Below, piece by piece: positions 1-7,700 of a stretch of DNA of 63,174 nt. Numbering within the stretch: the first letter of the stretch is position 1; each line of letters opens with the position of its first letter. The stretch covers positions 1 through 63,174 of the forward strand of contig PBMZ01000032.1 of the NCBI GenBank assembly GCA_002722955.1. Reading direction: 5' to 3'. The notes beneath the pieces are model-generated. The model did no database searches. It had not been told where the DNA came from and saw nothing but the letters and a program-made list of their open reading frames with translations. The position numbers and the translations under genes are program-made. This DNA comes from Planctomycetaceae bacterium. GTDB lineage: Bacteria > Planctomycetota > Planctomycetia > Planctomycetales > Planctomycetaceae.

Positions 1-1292
1 GTCTCGATCGCTTTCAAGATTTCGTAGTCACTCTTGTATGGCGAGTCAAAAGCTTTACGCAACGGAATCGGCACGTCATCCATGCGATACACCGTGCCGT
101 TCGTGTTGATGCCATAAGTGGCCGTCGTGAAGGCAACGGTCGCCACCTTTGCCGTTCCACTTTCCTTGGGGTCGAGCACCACGGAGTCAATCTTCGCCAG
201 GTGCTCGCGAGCAGGTTGAGCGAAATTCGACATGGGGTCCGATGCCACGATGAGCGCGGCGTCCACTTCGCCTCGAGCCAACAAATCAGTCGTCGTGAAC
301 TCGCCCGGATTAAATCGCGGGTAGCCTCGACTTAGGTTGACGCCGAAGGGAAAGCCCGTTGACCAAGAGACGACATTCTCAGCGCCAGTGACGTTGCCAT
401 GACCACGCATCGGCTTACAGGTCCATCGTTTTCCGTCGCGATTCAAATCTCTCGCCAGCGAAAGGATGGCTTCGCTGTTGAGGTGCTTGCCGCGAGTCAT
501 CGTCAGGCCCATTCCAAATAGGATGACTCCGAATTTCGCGTTGAGCATTTTCTCGCCAACTTCACGAATTTGCTCGATGGGGATTCCTGTGACTTCGCCG
601 ATGTCATCGGGAAGTTCCAAACCCTTGGCCATCGCTCGCAGTGCCCATGCCAATTCGAAGTCGCGTTGCGGCTTCACTTGTAACAGATGATCGACGGCCT
701 TGGCGCTTTTTGTCTTGCGAATATCAACCAAGACCGCGGTGCGATCTTTGCGTCCGTTGGGAACAAACTCGCCCTTTGGCGTGAGGCTGTATCGCGTGAA
801 GTGTCGCGGATGACTCTCAGCGGGATTGCCGCCCCAGAAAAGTACGAAGTCGGCGCGATTCTTGATTTCGCCCAACGAGCACGTCACCTCGCCCACACCC
901 TGGAAGGCAATTCCCGACGGGCCGTGGCAGACGGACGTTGTGGTATCAACAGTGCCGCCGATCCAATCCGTGATAGCCATTGCGACGCGTTGAGCTTCAC
1001 AGGTTGTGTCCGAAAGCCCGTAGGTCACCGGATAGATCGCGTTGTAAAGGATGTCGGCCGCCCGATCGATCGCTTCGTCGTATGTTGCCGGTCGTCCCTC
1101 GATCGTCGCTTCCGGTCGATCTTCGATGTGGTGGTTGAAAAACCAAGCCTTTCCTAGCACGCACGCATTTTTGGCTTTGGTGATCTTGTTGTTCTCGACC
1201 GTCAAAACCATGTCGTCGCAGACACAACCGCAAAATGTGCAGGTGGCGTCTTCGATTACTTTGAGGTCAGTTTCCGTTGCGGTCGCGGTCAT
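1..1292 (-). CDS. fhcB: Formylmethanofuran dehydrogenase subunit B (3' end outside window)
   Basis: This is subunit B of the tungsten/molybdenum formylmethanofuran dehydrogenase (or bacterial formyltransferase/hydrolase complex) of the H4MPT-linked C1 pathway, a cytoplasmic enzyme interconverting formate-level carbon and formyl-methanofuran. The frame opens at an ATG at 1292 and is still open at base 1, so the C-terminus is missing. Visible features are an N-terminal cysteine cluster (C18, C21, C25, with C44 further on) that fits a [4Fe-4S] site, and TSVCHGPSG with Cys122 at the position of the active-site Cys/Sec of archaeal FwdB. NPAESHPRH and GHGNVTGAENV follow. The subunit D gene lies 139 bp upstream on the same strand. 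The family call is secure. Retention of the metal-site cysteines suggests a metal-containing form rather than the metal-free FhcB reported from some methylotrophs; that last step is inference. Confidence 0.9.
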   Translation of the reverse strand, partial: MTATATETDLKVIEDATCTFCGCVCDDMVLTVENNKITKAKNACVLGKAWFFNHHIEDRPEATIEGRPATYDEAIDRAADILYNAIYPVTYGLSDTTCEAQRVAMAITDWIGGTVDTTTSVCHGPSGIAFQGVGEVTCSLGEIKNRADFVLFWGGNPAESHPRHFTRYSLTPKGEFVPNGRKDRTAVLVDIRKTKSAKAVDHLLQVKPQRDFELAWALRAMAKGLELPDDIGEVTGIPIEQIREVGEKMLNAKFGVILFGMGLTMTRGKHLNSEAILSLARDLNRDGKRWTCKPMRGHGNVTGAENVVSWSTGFPFGVNLSRGYPRFNPGEFTTTDLLARGEVDAALIVASDPMSNFAQPAREHLAKIDSVVLDPKESGTAKVATVAFTTATYGINTNGTVYRMDDVPIPLRKAFDSPYKSDYEILKAIE

Positions 1293-1431
1293 TGGTTTGA
1301 TTTCAATTTGTATTCAGATTCGAGACTTCAATCGCTGAACTCAGTTATTATCGACAGCGAATGAAAAGAGACAGCAGATTTTGAGTAAGAAATTCCCGCC
1401 GCCTGAGCGCAGGCTCTTTTGTCAAAGCTCC

Positions 1432-1785
1432 TTACTCGGGTGGATCAGCCTTCTCGAGCAAGACATCCAATGCTTTGCTGTCGGGCATTCCCGTTCCGTG
1501 CGTTTCTCCACCCATCAAGCGGCATGACTTGTCGCCGTAGCTGATGAATAAGAGGCCCGGTGGCAACTCGTCGCCTTTCGACGGTTTGCAAGGAATTACG
1601 ACTTCGCCGACGTTGTTCCAGATTCGAACGTGATCCCCAGCAGCAAGACCCAAACGTTCCATATCCTGCGGTGTTATCTGGACGGTGTTTATTTCGTCCA
1701 AGTAACCCTGCGTGTATTTGCCCTCATTCAAAGTCGTCCCCTGCTTGCTGGTACGACCTGGAATGAGCAGAAACTCTTCAGGCAT
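1432..1785 (-). CDS. fwdD: Formylmethanofuran dehydrogenase subunit D (molybdopterin dinucleotide-binding)
   Basis: This 117-residue protein matches the small molybdopterin-dinucleotide-binding subunit of formylmethanofuran dehydrogenase. It begins with LIPGRTSKQG, continues with GDHVRIWNNVGEVVIP, and ends with the family signature GDELPPGLLFISYG followed by ETHGTGMPDSKAL. In archaea FwdD and FwdB together enclose the Mo/W-bis-MGD cofactor. A GGAGG Shine-Dalgarno ends five bases before the ATG, which fixes the start. It precedes the subunit B gene on the same strand, so the two are probably co-transcribed. The length is close to that of archaeal FwdD. Confidence 0.88.
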   Translation of the reverse strand: MPEEFLLIPGRTSKQGTTLNEGKYTQGYLDEINTVQITPQDMERLGLAAGDHVRIWNNVGEVVIPCKPSKGDELPPGLLFISYGDKSCRLMGGETHGTGMPDSKALDVLLEKADPPE

Positions 1786-2172
1786 TCAAACCTCCGCCTC
1801 GCAAATGCTGGCGTGTCTCGATTCCGCGGTTCTTGAGCGGAAATGCTAACGAAAAGGGCACACCGCCTGTTGCTGTAAGACTCGAATTCAACCGAAGTAA
1901 CTGCAATTTGAAAACGCGTCAAGACGGGTTGTGTTGAGCAATAACAATCAACCATTGCGGGCGCAATGGAATCGTTCATTGTGACTTAGCGCGGCAGAGA
2001 ATTCAAACCTTGAGACGTCCCCAGGCGGCAATTTGCGGCGGGAGTTGGCGTGTAGGTTTTTGCCGCAAAGTTGTGCGAGCGGGGAGCTGTGGATGCTGGA
2101 CGGCTTGGCAAGCCGTCCGACGAGCGAGCGCGTAGCGTCTCAAACTCAAGGCTAGCAAATCACACGTTTGGC
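1786..2172. other. Intergenic region upstream of fwdD
   Basis: No convincing gene is seen in these 387 bases. The half next to 1785 must hold the fwdD promoter; a TTGACG-like hexamer is present around 1920 but the matching -10 is poor. Bases 2098-2118 form a 9-bp GC-rich hairpin (GGACGGCTT / AAGCCGTCC) just past the stop of the small membrane protein on the minus strand. It could end that transcript or be a repeat remnant, since no U-run follows. Confidence 0.4.
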
Positions 2173-2319
2173 CTACGCGGCCGGCGCGAGTGCCCAATCG
2201 TACTTATTCAGTTCCAGCACCAAGAACACGCAACCGATGATGAGCGCGGTGACGGAAACAAAAAGCAGACCCACATAAACGTCCGGCGACGGTTTTTGAT
2301 CAGAGCTTTGTGGTGACAT
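2173..2319 (-). CDS. Small single-pass membrane protein, 48 aa
   Basis: A 48-codon frame starts at the ATG at 2319 and ends at the TAG at 2173-2175. The polar N-terminus (MSPQSSDQKPSPDVY) is followed by one hydrophobic helix of about 20 residues (VGLLFVSVTALIIGCVFLVL) and a short tail ELNKYDWALAPAA. It overlaps the 3' end of the upstream coiled-coil gene by 20 bp in another frame, which suggests translational coupling. Function is unknown. The clean topology (one helix, an aromatic and charged tail) and the operon position argue for a real gene. An association with the neighbouring membrane coiled-coil proteins is inference. Confidence 0.6.
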   Translation of the reverse strand: MSPQSSDQKPSPDVYVGLLFVSVTALIIGCVFLVLELNKYDWALAPAA

Positions 2320-3172
2320 TGTCGCCTTTCTCAATAACGCCGTTCTTTGCTTTCAGGACAACTTCACCCACCGCGCGATCGGGGGTGACGTGAACAACTT
2401 TAATCTCGCCCAAGTACTTAGGCCGACGTCCTTGTTGTTTATCGCCAGTTCGGTAAACGCTGAGGCCGTGTCCAAGTTGGATGCCGTCATCGCTACCAAG
2501 TGAGAAGGCGATCAAATCGTTGCCGTTTCGCAATCCGCGTTTGGTTTCGGTAACTCGACCTTCAACCAATGGTGGCGGTTCTTTCACATCTGCTACGTTC
2601 ATCGTGCCATCGGAAACGTTGGCTTGACGTACCAGATTGCGGAGCTTCGCCAGTTCGGCAACGAGTCGCTCCTGTCTTTGAATCGTGTTTTGTTCTTTCA
2701 CGTCGAGATTGAAAATCTCGTCTTCCAAAGCACGCTTGATCGCTGCCAAGGCGTTGTTTTGGTCGTGAAGTTTCTTGTTTTGCTTACGAAGCTCAACCGC
2801 TTCCTTACGTCGCTCTTCGGCTTCCAAAGTCGCGATGCGGGCAACTTCCCGCTGAGTGTCGCTAGCTTTGATTTCTTCGTTCAGCTTGTTTTGCTTATCT
2901 TCCAGCTCACGCGTCAAGTTGTCGCGTTCCACTTTCAGACCGGTTTCGGAATCCGTCAGGTTCTTGATTTGCTCGTTCGTGTCGGTCTTCAGAGCTTCAT
3001 AGTCTTTGTTGAGCCGTTCGTACTCGTCCTTTTCAGTCGTCAATTGTTGATCAAGATTGGTAGCTTTCTCTTTCCAACTTGTTTGGACAGAGAAAACGGC
3101 TCCGGCGAATGCCATAAAGCAAACGGCAAGGATGACTTGGACGACGACTAGCAATCGACCCATAAATGTCAT
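2300..3172 (-). CDS. Membrane-anchored coiled-coil protein
   Basis: A 290-residue hypothetical protein. Residues 5-30 form one hydrophobic N-terminal helix (LLVVVQVILAVCFMAFAGAVF), either an anchor or an uncleaved signal. Residues 30-185 are a long charged coiled coil rich in Glu, Lys, Asn and Leu. The last 85 residues (from about PPLVEGRV to the end) look like a small beta-rich domain with GLRNGNDLIAFSLGSDDGIQLGHGL. An AAAGGA Shine-Dalgarno eight bases upstream supports the start at 3172. A similar anchor/coiled-coil gene lies just upstream on the same strand and the 48-aa membrane protein follows with overlap, so the three probably form one transcription unit. Function is not recognised; a periplasmic structural or tethering role is a guess. 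Confidence 0.75.
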   Translation of the reverse strand: MTFMGRLLVVVQVILAVCFMAFAGAVFSVQTSWKEKATNLDQQLTTEKDEYERLNKDYEALKTDTNEQIKNLTDSETGLKVERDNLTRELEDKQNKLNEEIKASDTQREVARIATLEAEERRKEAVELRKQNKKLHDQNNALAAIKRALEDEIFNLDVKEQNTIQRQERLVAELAKLRNLVRQANVSDGTMNVADVKEPPPLVEGRVTETKRGLRNGNDLIAFSLGSDDGIQLGHGLSVYRTGDKQQGRRPKYLGEIKVVHVTPDRAVGEVVLKAKNGVIEKGDNVTTKL

Positions 3173-3226
3173 GACGATGTTCCTTTAGATTCCCGGTGAA
3201 TCAATGAGGATGATAAGTTCTTCAAA

Positions 3227-3949
3227 CTACTCGGCGGAATCCGAATTGGCGGCGGCGGCTGAGGGAGGCTCGGGATCGGTTTCGTAATCCGGCTTCGCTC
3301 CACCCGAGATCAGTTGATCTTGGCGGCGCTTCAATTTGCCATTCACACCTTTCATGCGGGTGAGGAGATCTTCGAGTTTACGGCGCTGTTCACCGATTTG
3401 GAACTGATCTGTTCGCAACTCAGCCAACTGTTGCCTGAGTCTAAAGACGTCTTCACGACGCAGTGTTGTGGTACTTTGTACGCTGACGGTATCACGAGCA
3501 ACCTGGTCGGCCTGAGCAGACAGTCGATCGATTTCTTCGTTCTCTGCCTTCAAGTCGTCCATCAACTGTAGTTGGCGTTCGGCCATACCTTGTTTGTCGG
3601 CGGTCACCCAAGTTAATAGCAGTGTTGCTCGTTGCACAATTGTTGGCGTTTGCGTGTCCAACTCGCCGATCCGAGTCTCTTGCTCTGTGATGAGGTCTTT
3701 TCGTGCGTTGATAATCGCAGCTGGCAGCGAACTTTGCTGTGGAAGAGTCTCGGTGCCGACACGCTTTGACGTTGTCCATGTTGGCGTCTCACCTGGTACG
3801 TAAGTAAAGGAAAAGCTGGAAATCAATTCCTTCTCGGCCGCTACACCTTGCCAATTCACGCCGCCCGAATAGTTCACCCAAGTGAACCCGAGAAACATGA
3901 GGCTGAAGAACAGCGTCAAGATCGCTAGTACTTTGCCAAACTTAGTCAT
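3227..3949 (-). CDS. Membrane-anchored coiled-coil protein (paralogue-like neighbour)
   Basis: A 240-residue protein starting at MTKFGKVLAILTLFFSLMFLGF, an N-terminal hydrophobic helix resembling that of the downstream gene (MTFMGRLLVVVQ). The rest is mainly helical and charged, with coiled coil at roughly 120-215 and an acidic, Pro/Ala-rich tail ending in EPPSAAAANSDSAE. The frame stays open upstream to an ATG at 4039, but that extension reads like untranslated leader and would add an extra hydrophobic stretch. I chose 3949 because it reproduces the N-terminus of its neighbour; neither start has a good Shine-Dalgarno. It lies 54 bp from the next coiled-coil gene. Function unknown. Confidence 0.7.
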   Translation of the reverse strand: MTKFGKVLAILTLFFSLMFLGFTWVNYSGGVNWQGVAAEKELISSFSFTYVPGETPTWTTSKRVGTETLPQQSSLPAAIINARKDLITEQETRIGELDTQTPTIVQRATLLLTWVTADKQGMAERQLQLMDDLKAENEEIDRLSAQADQVARDTVSVQSTTTLRREDVFRLRQQLAELRTDQFQIGEQRRKLEDLLTRMKGVNGKLKRRQDQLISGGAKPDYETDPEPPSAAAANSDSAE

Positions 3950-4439
3950 GAGACAAATGCCAAGAACAAGACGTACGGTTATTGCGAGACAGACCCAGCA
4001 TACAACCAAGTACAAGTCGACACGTGCCGAAATGGCCATCGACCGGACCTGGATCGCCGCTAGATATGTCTAGGATAGTATCATTCGAATTATACGGGTT
4101 AAAAAAACGAGGTGTCAAATAGAATCATTGGGCAACAAAGAAGCGTGACCCGCGTGATTTGTGTAATCTGCCCAGTTCTTACCGGCCGCAGAATTGAATG
4201 AAATGGAAAAGTTGAAACAATTTGGGAGTAAGCGAGCGGACGAGATGCCCAGCTTCTCAAAGAGGTCGAGAATCTAAACCCAGCGAGTCTCTTGGCGGAC
4301 ACTCGTCTACTTCTGATCGACAATCAGAGCAAGCGCCGTGAGCCGACTCAATTTTCGGCGGCTCGACCCAAGAATTCGACGCCAATTAATGAACGTGGTC
4401 GAGTAACGCGGATTACACCAGCAAATGGGAAATTCAGGC
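3950..4439. other. Divergent intergenic region
   Basis: This 490-bp region separates the minus-strand coiled-coil genes from the plus-strand enolase-superfamily gene. Apart from the promoter at 4089-4118 I see no gene, long repeat or RNA structure. The promoter for the plus-strand gene must lie in the right half but is not obvious. Confidence 0.5.
4089..4118 (-). promoter_or_regulatory. Near-consensus sigma70 promoter
   Basis: On the minus strand TTGACA (4113-4118) is separated by 18 bases from TATAAT (4089-4094). Both hexamers match the bacterial housekeeping consensus exactly and the spacer contains a T7 tract. Transcription would start near 4081 and run into the coiled-coil gene starting at 3949, giving a leader of about 130 nt. 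Confidence 0.7.
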
Positions 4440-5519
4440 ATGAAAATCACAAACGTGACTGTCACCGTTGTCGAGATTCCGCAAGTGGCTCCGATCGCGC
4501 CGTACCGATCCCACGTTCGCAGCAGTTCGACCACGTGCTCGGCGATCGTGCAGGTCGACACCGAGGACGGGATCACTGGCTGGGGCGAACACAATGTGAA
4601 CTTTATCGAGTTCTCCGCACGTGAAATGCAAAAGAATGCGTCCGAGTGGCTCGTCGGTCGAGACGCCATGAACCTTGCCGCCTTTCATCAACAGTGCCCT
4701 TTGGAGACTCGGCTGAAGTCCGGCATTGAATTGGCGCTCTGGGATATTCGTGGCAAGGCACTCGGCAAACCCGTCGCGGAATTGCTGGGAGGAATTTTGC
4801 GTCCCGAGGTCGAGTTGGCGGCCTGCATGGGCATTCAAACATACGAACGGGCTGGCGAGATCGCGTCGATGTATGTCGAACAAGGTTACACTTCGCTGAA
4901 AACGAAGGCTGGTGCCGACATGCAAGAAGACCTCGACATGGTTCGCGGCGTTCGAGATGCCGTCGGCGATCGCCTGAAGCTTCGCATCGATCCCAACCGA
5001 GCCTACTCGCCCGAAGAGGCCGCTGACTTGGGACGAAGATTGGAAGAGTACGAGCTCGAGTACTTCGAGCAACCCATTCCCGCCGAGCCACTCGAAACAG
5101 CAAACTGGCTGCGCCAACAAACAAAGACCCCGATTGCTCTGAACGAAAGCGTTGTCGACCCCGCCAGCGCGATCGCGATCATCAAAGCCGATGCGGCCGA
5201 GTATCTGTTGCCCGACACTCACATTGCTGGTGGAATCTGGCCTTGTGTGCAGATCGGAACTCTCTGCGAGGCCTCAGGTATTCCGTGCATTATGCACTGC
5301 GGTCATGATCTTGGGCCAAAGACGGCGGCTATGGTTCATATTGCCGCGTCTTGCCCAAGTTACACGCTGGCGAACGACTCGACCTACTTCGGACTGGAAG
5401 ATGACATCCTGACCGAGATGCTTGAAATCAAGAACGGTCGCATCGCTGTTCCAGAACTTCCGGGACTCGGTATTGAAGGTGATCGCGAAAAGTTGGCAAA
5501 ATACGCAGTGGACTGTTAA
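4440..5519 (+). CDS. Enolase-superfamily enzyme (mandelate racemase/muconate lactonizing type)
   Basis: A 359-residue member of the MR/MLE group, cytoplasmic, using Mg2+ to abstract a proton alpha to a carboxylate. The N-terminal capping domain spans about 1-120 and the TIM barrel follows. Visible catalytic residues are the K-x-K pair K154/K156 (LKTKAG), metal ligands D184 (RIDPN), E210 (YFEQP) and E236 (LNES), then D259 (LLPDTH) and H286/H289 (MHCGHD). All key positions appear intact. I used the ATG at 4440 (MKITNVTV), where family members usually begin, rather than the one five codons upstream. The substrate cannot be told from sequence; dehydratase, cycloisomerase and epimerase activities are all possible. 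It stands alone between divergent units. Confidence 0.85.
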   Translation: MKITNVTVTVVEIPQVAPIAPYRSHVRSSSTTCSAIVQVDTEDGITGWGEHNVNFIEFSAREMQKNASEWLVGRDAMNLAAFHQQCPLETRLKSGIELALWDIRGKALGKPVAELLGGILRPEVELAACMGIQTYERAGEIASMYVEQGYTSLKTKAGADMQEDLDMVRGVRDAVGDRLKLRIDPNRAYSPEEAADLGRRLEEYELEYFEQPIPAEPLETANWLRQQTKTPIALNESVVDPASAIAIIKADAAEYLLPDTHIAGGIWPCVQIGTLCEASGIPCIMHCGHDLGPKTAAMVHIAASCPSYTLANDSTYFGLEDDILTEMLEIKNGRIAVPELPGLGIEGDREKLAKYAVDC

Positions 5520-5558
5520 ATGCTTATAGCGTATCCACCGTAGGCTGTTCTTTGATTG

Positions 5559-5622
5559 GTAGCGGAAGTCGCCAAGACTTTCGGCACTCAGAAAAGCCGA
5601 AACTCTTGGCGACTTCCGCTAC
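5559..5622. repeat. Long imperfect palindrome (REP-like)
   Basis: The arms begin GTAGCGGAAGTCGCCAAGA and close with TCTTGGCGACTTCCGCTAC. They are about 27 bp long with one mismatch, around a 10-base loop. It lies between two plus-strand genes, and an RNA copy could act as a terminator. The GTAGCGGA end recurs at other palindromes in this window. Confidence 0.75.
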
Positions 5623-5662
5623 GGATAAAAGTAATCTAACCTTACTTGATTCCAACAACTCC

Positions 5663-7696
5663 ATGTCATCCATCACACACTCTTGTCCGGACTGCGATAC
5701 CGAGTATCGCTTCAAGCCTGCTGCGGCTGGCCGGTCGCTGGTGTGTAAAGTCTGCGACTTCGTCATGATCATCCCCGACAACGGCGGTGCGGGGGCTTCC
5801 GTCGAGTTCATCAACGACCCGATGCAAGACGTCGACGACAGCGATCTTTACGACGTGGATTGGGATGACAAATTGCAGCAGGGCAACTCAGAAGACGCGC
5901 CGACAGAAGACACAGCCGATTCAGATGCTGCCCCAGAGGGCGAGAGTCGCAAAACGGTCCCCAAGAAAAACAATGTCGAATTCGATGACGACTTCACGCA
6001 TGAAGAGTCACCACCTGCGGACGGACCGCAGGAAGCTCCGATCGCCATGCGAACAAAACGCGACGCCGAACAAGCGACCGAAGAGTCGAATGAAGAACAT
6101 CGCTCGAAGATGATGTTCTACACGTTCACTGGCGCCGTTGTTGTGATCGGCTTAGTGATCTTGTACGTGATCCAAACAGACTCTGATGACGACGTCGCTC
6201 ACGGAAACGGCACAGACATCAAGCCCGCGGCTCGTCCACAAAACGGGGTGGTCGATAATGAACAGCCTGACGTTGAAGATTTGCTAAGACGATATCCCAG
6301 TCTTCCTGGAGCGATCGAAAAGCCACCGCTTTGGCTGGCCGGGCCGGCTTTCAGCATCGAAAACTACTTCTTGGCGCCCGAATGGGAAGAGAACGCAGCA
6401 CCGCTCTATCTCGATGCGTTGTTTGATTTCTCGACGTCCATGAAGGGATGCTTCAAGAGTTCCGACGTCGAACAACGACTTCCAGCAACGCGAAATCGAG
6501 CGACTCGGTTTGTGCGCGTGTTCGCTCAATTGGCATCCGAAGAAGCTGCCGACTTCAATGAACTAGGCCAAACACTGAGCCAGTTCGATCCGGCAATCGA
6601 GAAATTGAAACTTGCCCAGCAACGCGAGCAGTGCGCCTTCGAACAAGGCATCGACTTCAACACCGAGACTCCTCACATCACCGCGACTCGTGAAGCCGTG
6701 CAGGTGATGGAGCTGCGAATCATTCAACATTTGCGCGCTGGCAAGTTAGATCAAGCGATCGACGAGATGGACGTCATTTTAAGATTGTGCCGCGACCTAA
6801 GGCCAAGATTGACGTCTCGCAACCAATTGGTTGTTTTGGATTTTGATGAGAAATTCTTCCGGCTGATTCCCAACTTGCTTGGTGCCTCTTCATTGGAAGT
6901 CGGAGACTGTGACCGGCTGATCCAAGTTCTTTCCAATCATGAAGCTCAAGGCCGGGATCCATTCAGTGGCGCCGTTGCTGCCGATTACATGATGTTTGGC
7001 AAGTTGTTGCATGACATTGAATACAAGAAGGGAAGCTTCGCAACAGACCGACTGACGAATCTTTACGGCCCACAAAACGCCAACCCAGGTTATGTGATCG
7101 CTTCCGAACTGCTCCAACTACCCGGCGACCAGGTTCTGGGCAAAGCCACAGAAATCAATGATTCGATCGTCGCGATGAACGAAGACTCCTTCGCGCAGCT
7201 TAAGTTGGCGTTAGATAAGGTGTACCTTCAGTTGTACAACCTGCAGTTTGTCTCGCTTAGAGAACGCCAAGCGACTGGAGAGACGGAAGAAGAGGAACTG
7301 CGAACGCTTGCCCCGATGTTTTCTTTCTCCGCGCCGTACTCGAAGCTCGCCGCAAGAACCCTTCAAAACGCGACGCACATGCGCGGGTTAAAGTGTTTGG
7401 TCGCGCTACGCCGTTGGCAACTTGAACACTCACAAGCGCCGAAGAATATGCGGACGATCATCAAAGAAGCGGGACTACCATCAACGCCTGTCGACCCCTA
7501 TGCGGGCGGCCCATTTCAGCTGTCGTTCAAGGACGGCGTTCCCACGGTCTATTCCGTCGGCGTGGATGGAAAGGACAACGGCGGAACGGTCGCGACCGAG
7601 CCCAATGACCCCAGTGATTGGCTCTTCCGCATTCGTGCCGTCTCGACCAGCGAGAAGAACTCGAAAAAGCCCGAAGAACTCGATCGCGGCTTTTAA
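5663..7696 (+). CDS. Zinc-finger, single-TM planctomycete protein
   Basis: A 677-residue protein of unknown function. The N-terminus has a CPDC...CKVC zinc ribbon (C8, C11, C28, C31), as in MJ0042-type fingers. An acidic low-complexity segment follows (about 45-145), then one transmembrane helix near 148-172 (FTGAVVVIGLVILYVIQT) and a mostly helical extracytoplasmic domain of about 500 residues. The C-terminal part (AGLPSTPVDPYAGGPF, then VYSVGVDGKDNGG) resembles the tail of planctomycete proteins that compare configured fields, often near pseudopilins. I took the ATG at 5663 because it places the finger at the extreme N-terminus; the frame extends upstream only into the palindrome. It ends four bases before the convergent PQQ-propeller gene. 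Confidence 0.75.
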   Translation: MSSITHSCPDCDTEYRFKPAAAGRSLVCKVCDFVMIIPDNGGAGASVEFINDPMQDVDDSDLYDVDWDDKLQQGNSEDAPTEDTADSDAAPEGESRKTVPKKNNVEFDDDFTHEESPPADGPQEAPIAMRTKRDAEQATEESNEEHRSKMMFYTFTGAVVVIGLVILYVIQTDSDDDVAHGNGTDIKPAARPQNGVVDNEQPDVEDLLRRYPSLPGAIEKPPLWLAGPAFSIENYFLAPEWEENAAPLYLDALFDFSTSMKGCFKSSDVEQRLPATRNRATRFVRVFAQLASEEAADFNELGQTLSQFDPAIEKLKLAQQREQCAFEQGIDFNTETPHITATREAVQVMELRIIQHLRAGKLDQAIDEMDVILRLCRDLRPRLTSRNQLVVLDFDEKFFRLIPNLLGASSLEVGDCDRLIQVLSNHEAQGRDPFSGAVAADYMMFGKLLHDIEYKKGSFATDRLTNLYGPQNANPGYVIASELLQLPGDQVLGKATEINDSIVAMNEDSFAQLKLALDKVYLQLYNLQFVSLRERQATGETEEEELRTLAPMFSFSAPYSKLAARTLQNATHMRGLKCLVALRRWQLEHSQAPKNMRTIIKEAGLPSTPVDPYAGGPFQLSFKDGVPTVYSVGVDGKDNGGTVATEPNDPSDWLFRIRAVSTSEKNSKKPEELDRGF

Positions 7697-7700
7697 AGGC

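Noticed and set aside
2003-2197. Minus-strand 64-codon frame
   Set aside because: Arg-rich random-looking translation crossing a hairpin; the real short gene is the 48-codon frame ending at 2173.
3950-4039. N-terminal extension of the coiled-coil protein to 4039
   Set aside because: It would add a second hydrophobic stretch and breaks the likeness to the neighbouring paralogue; it reads as leader.
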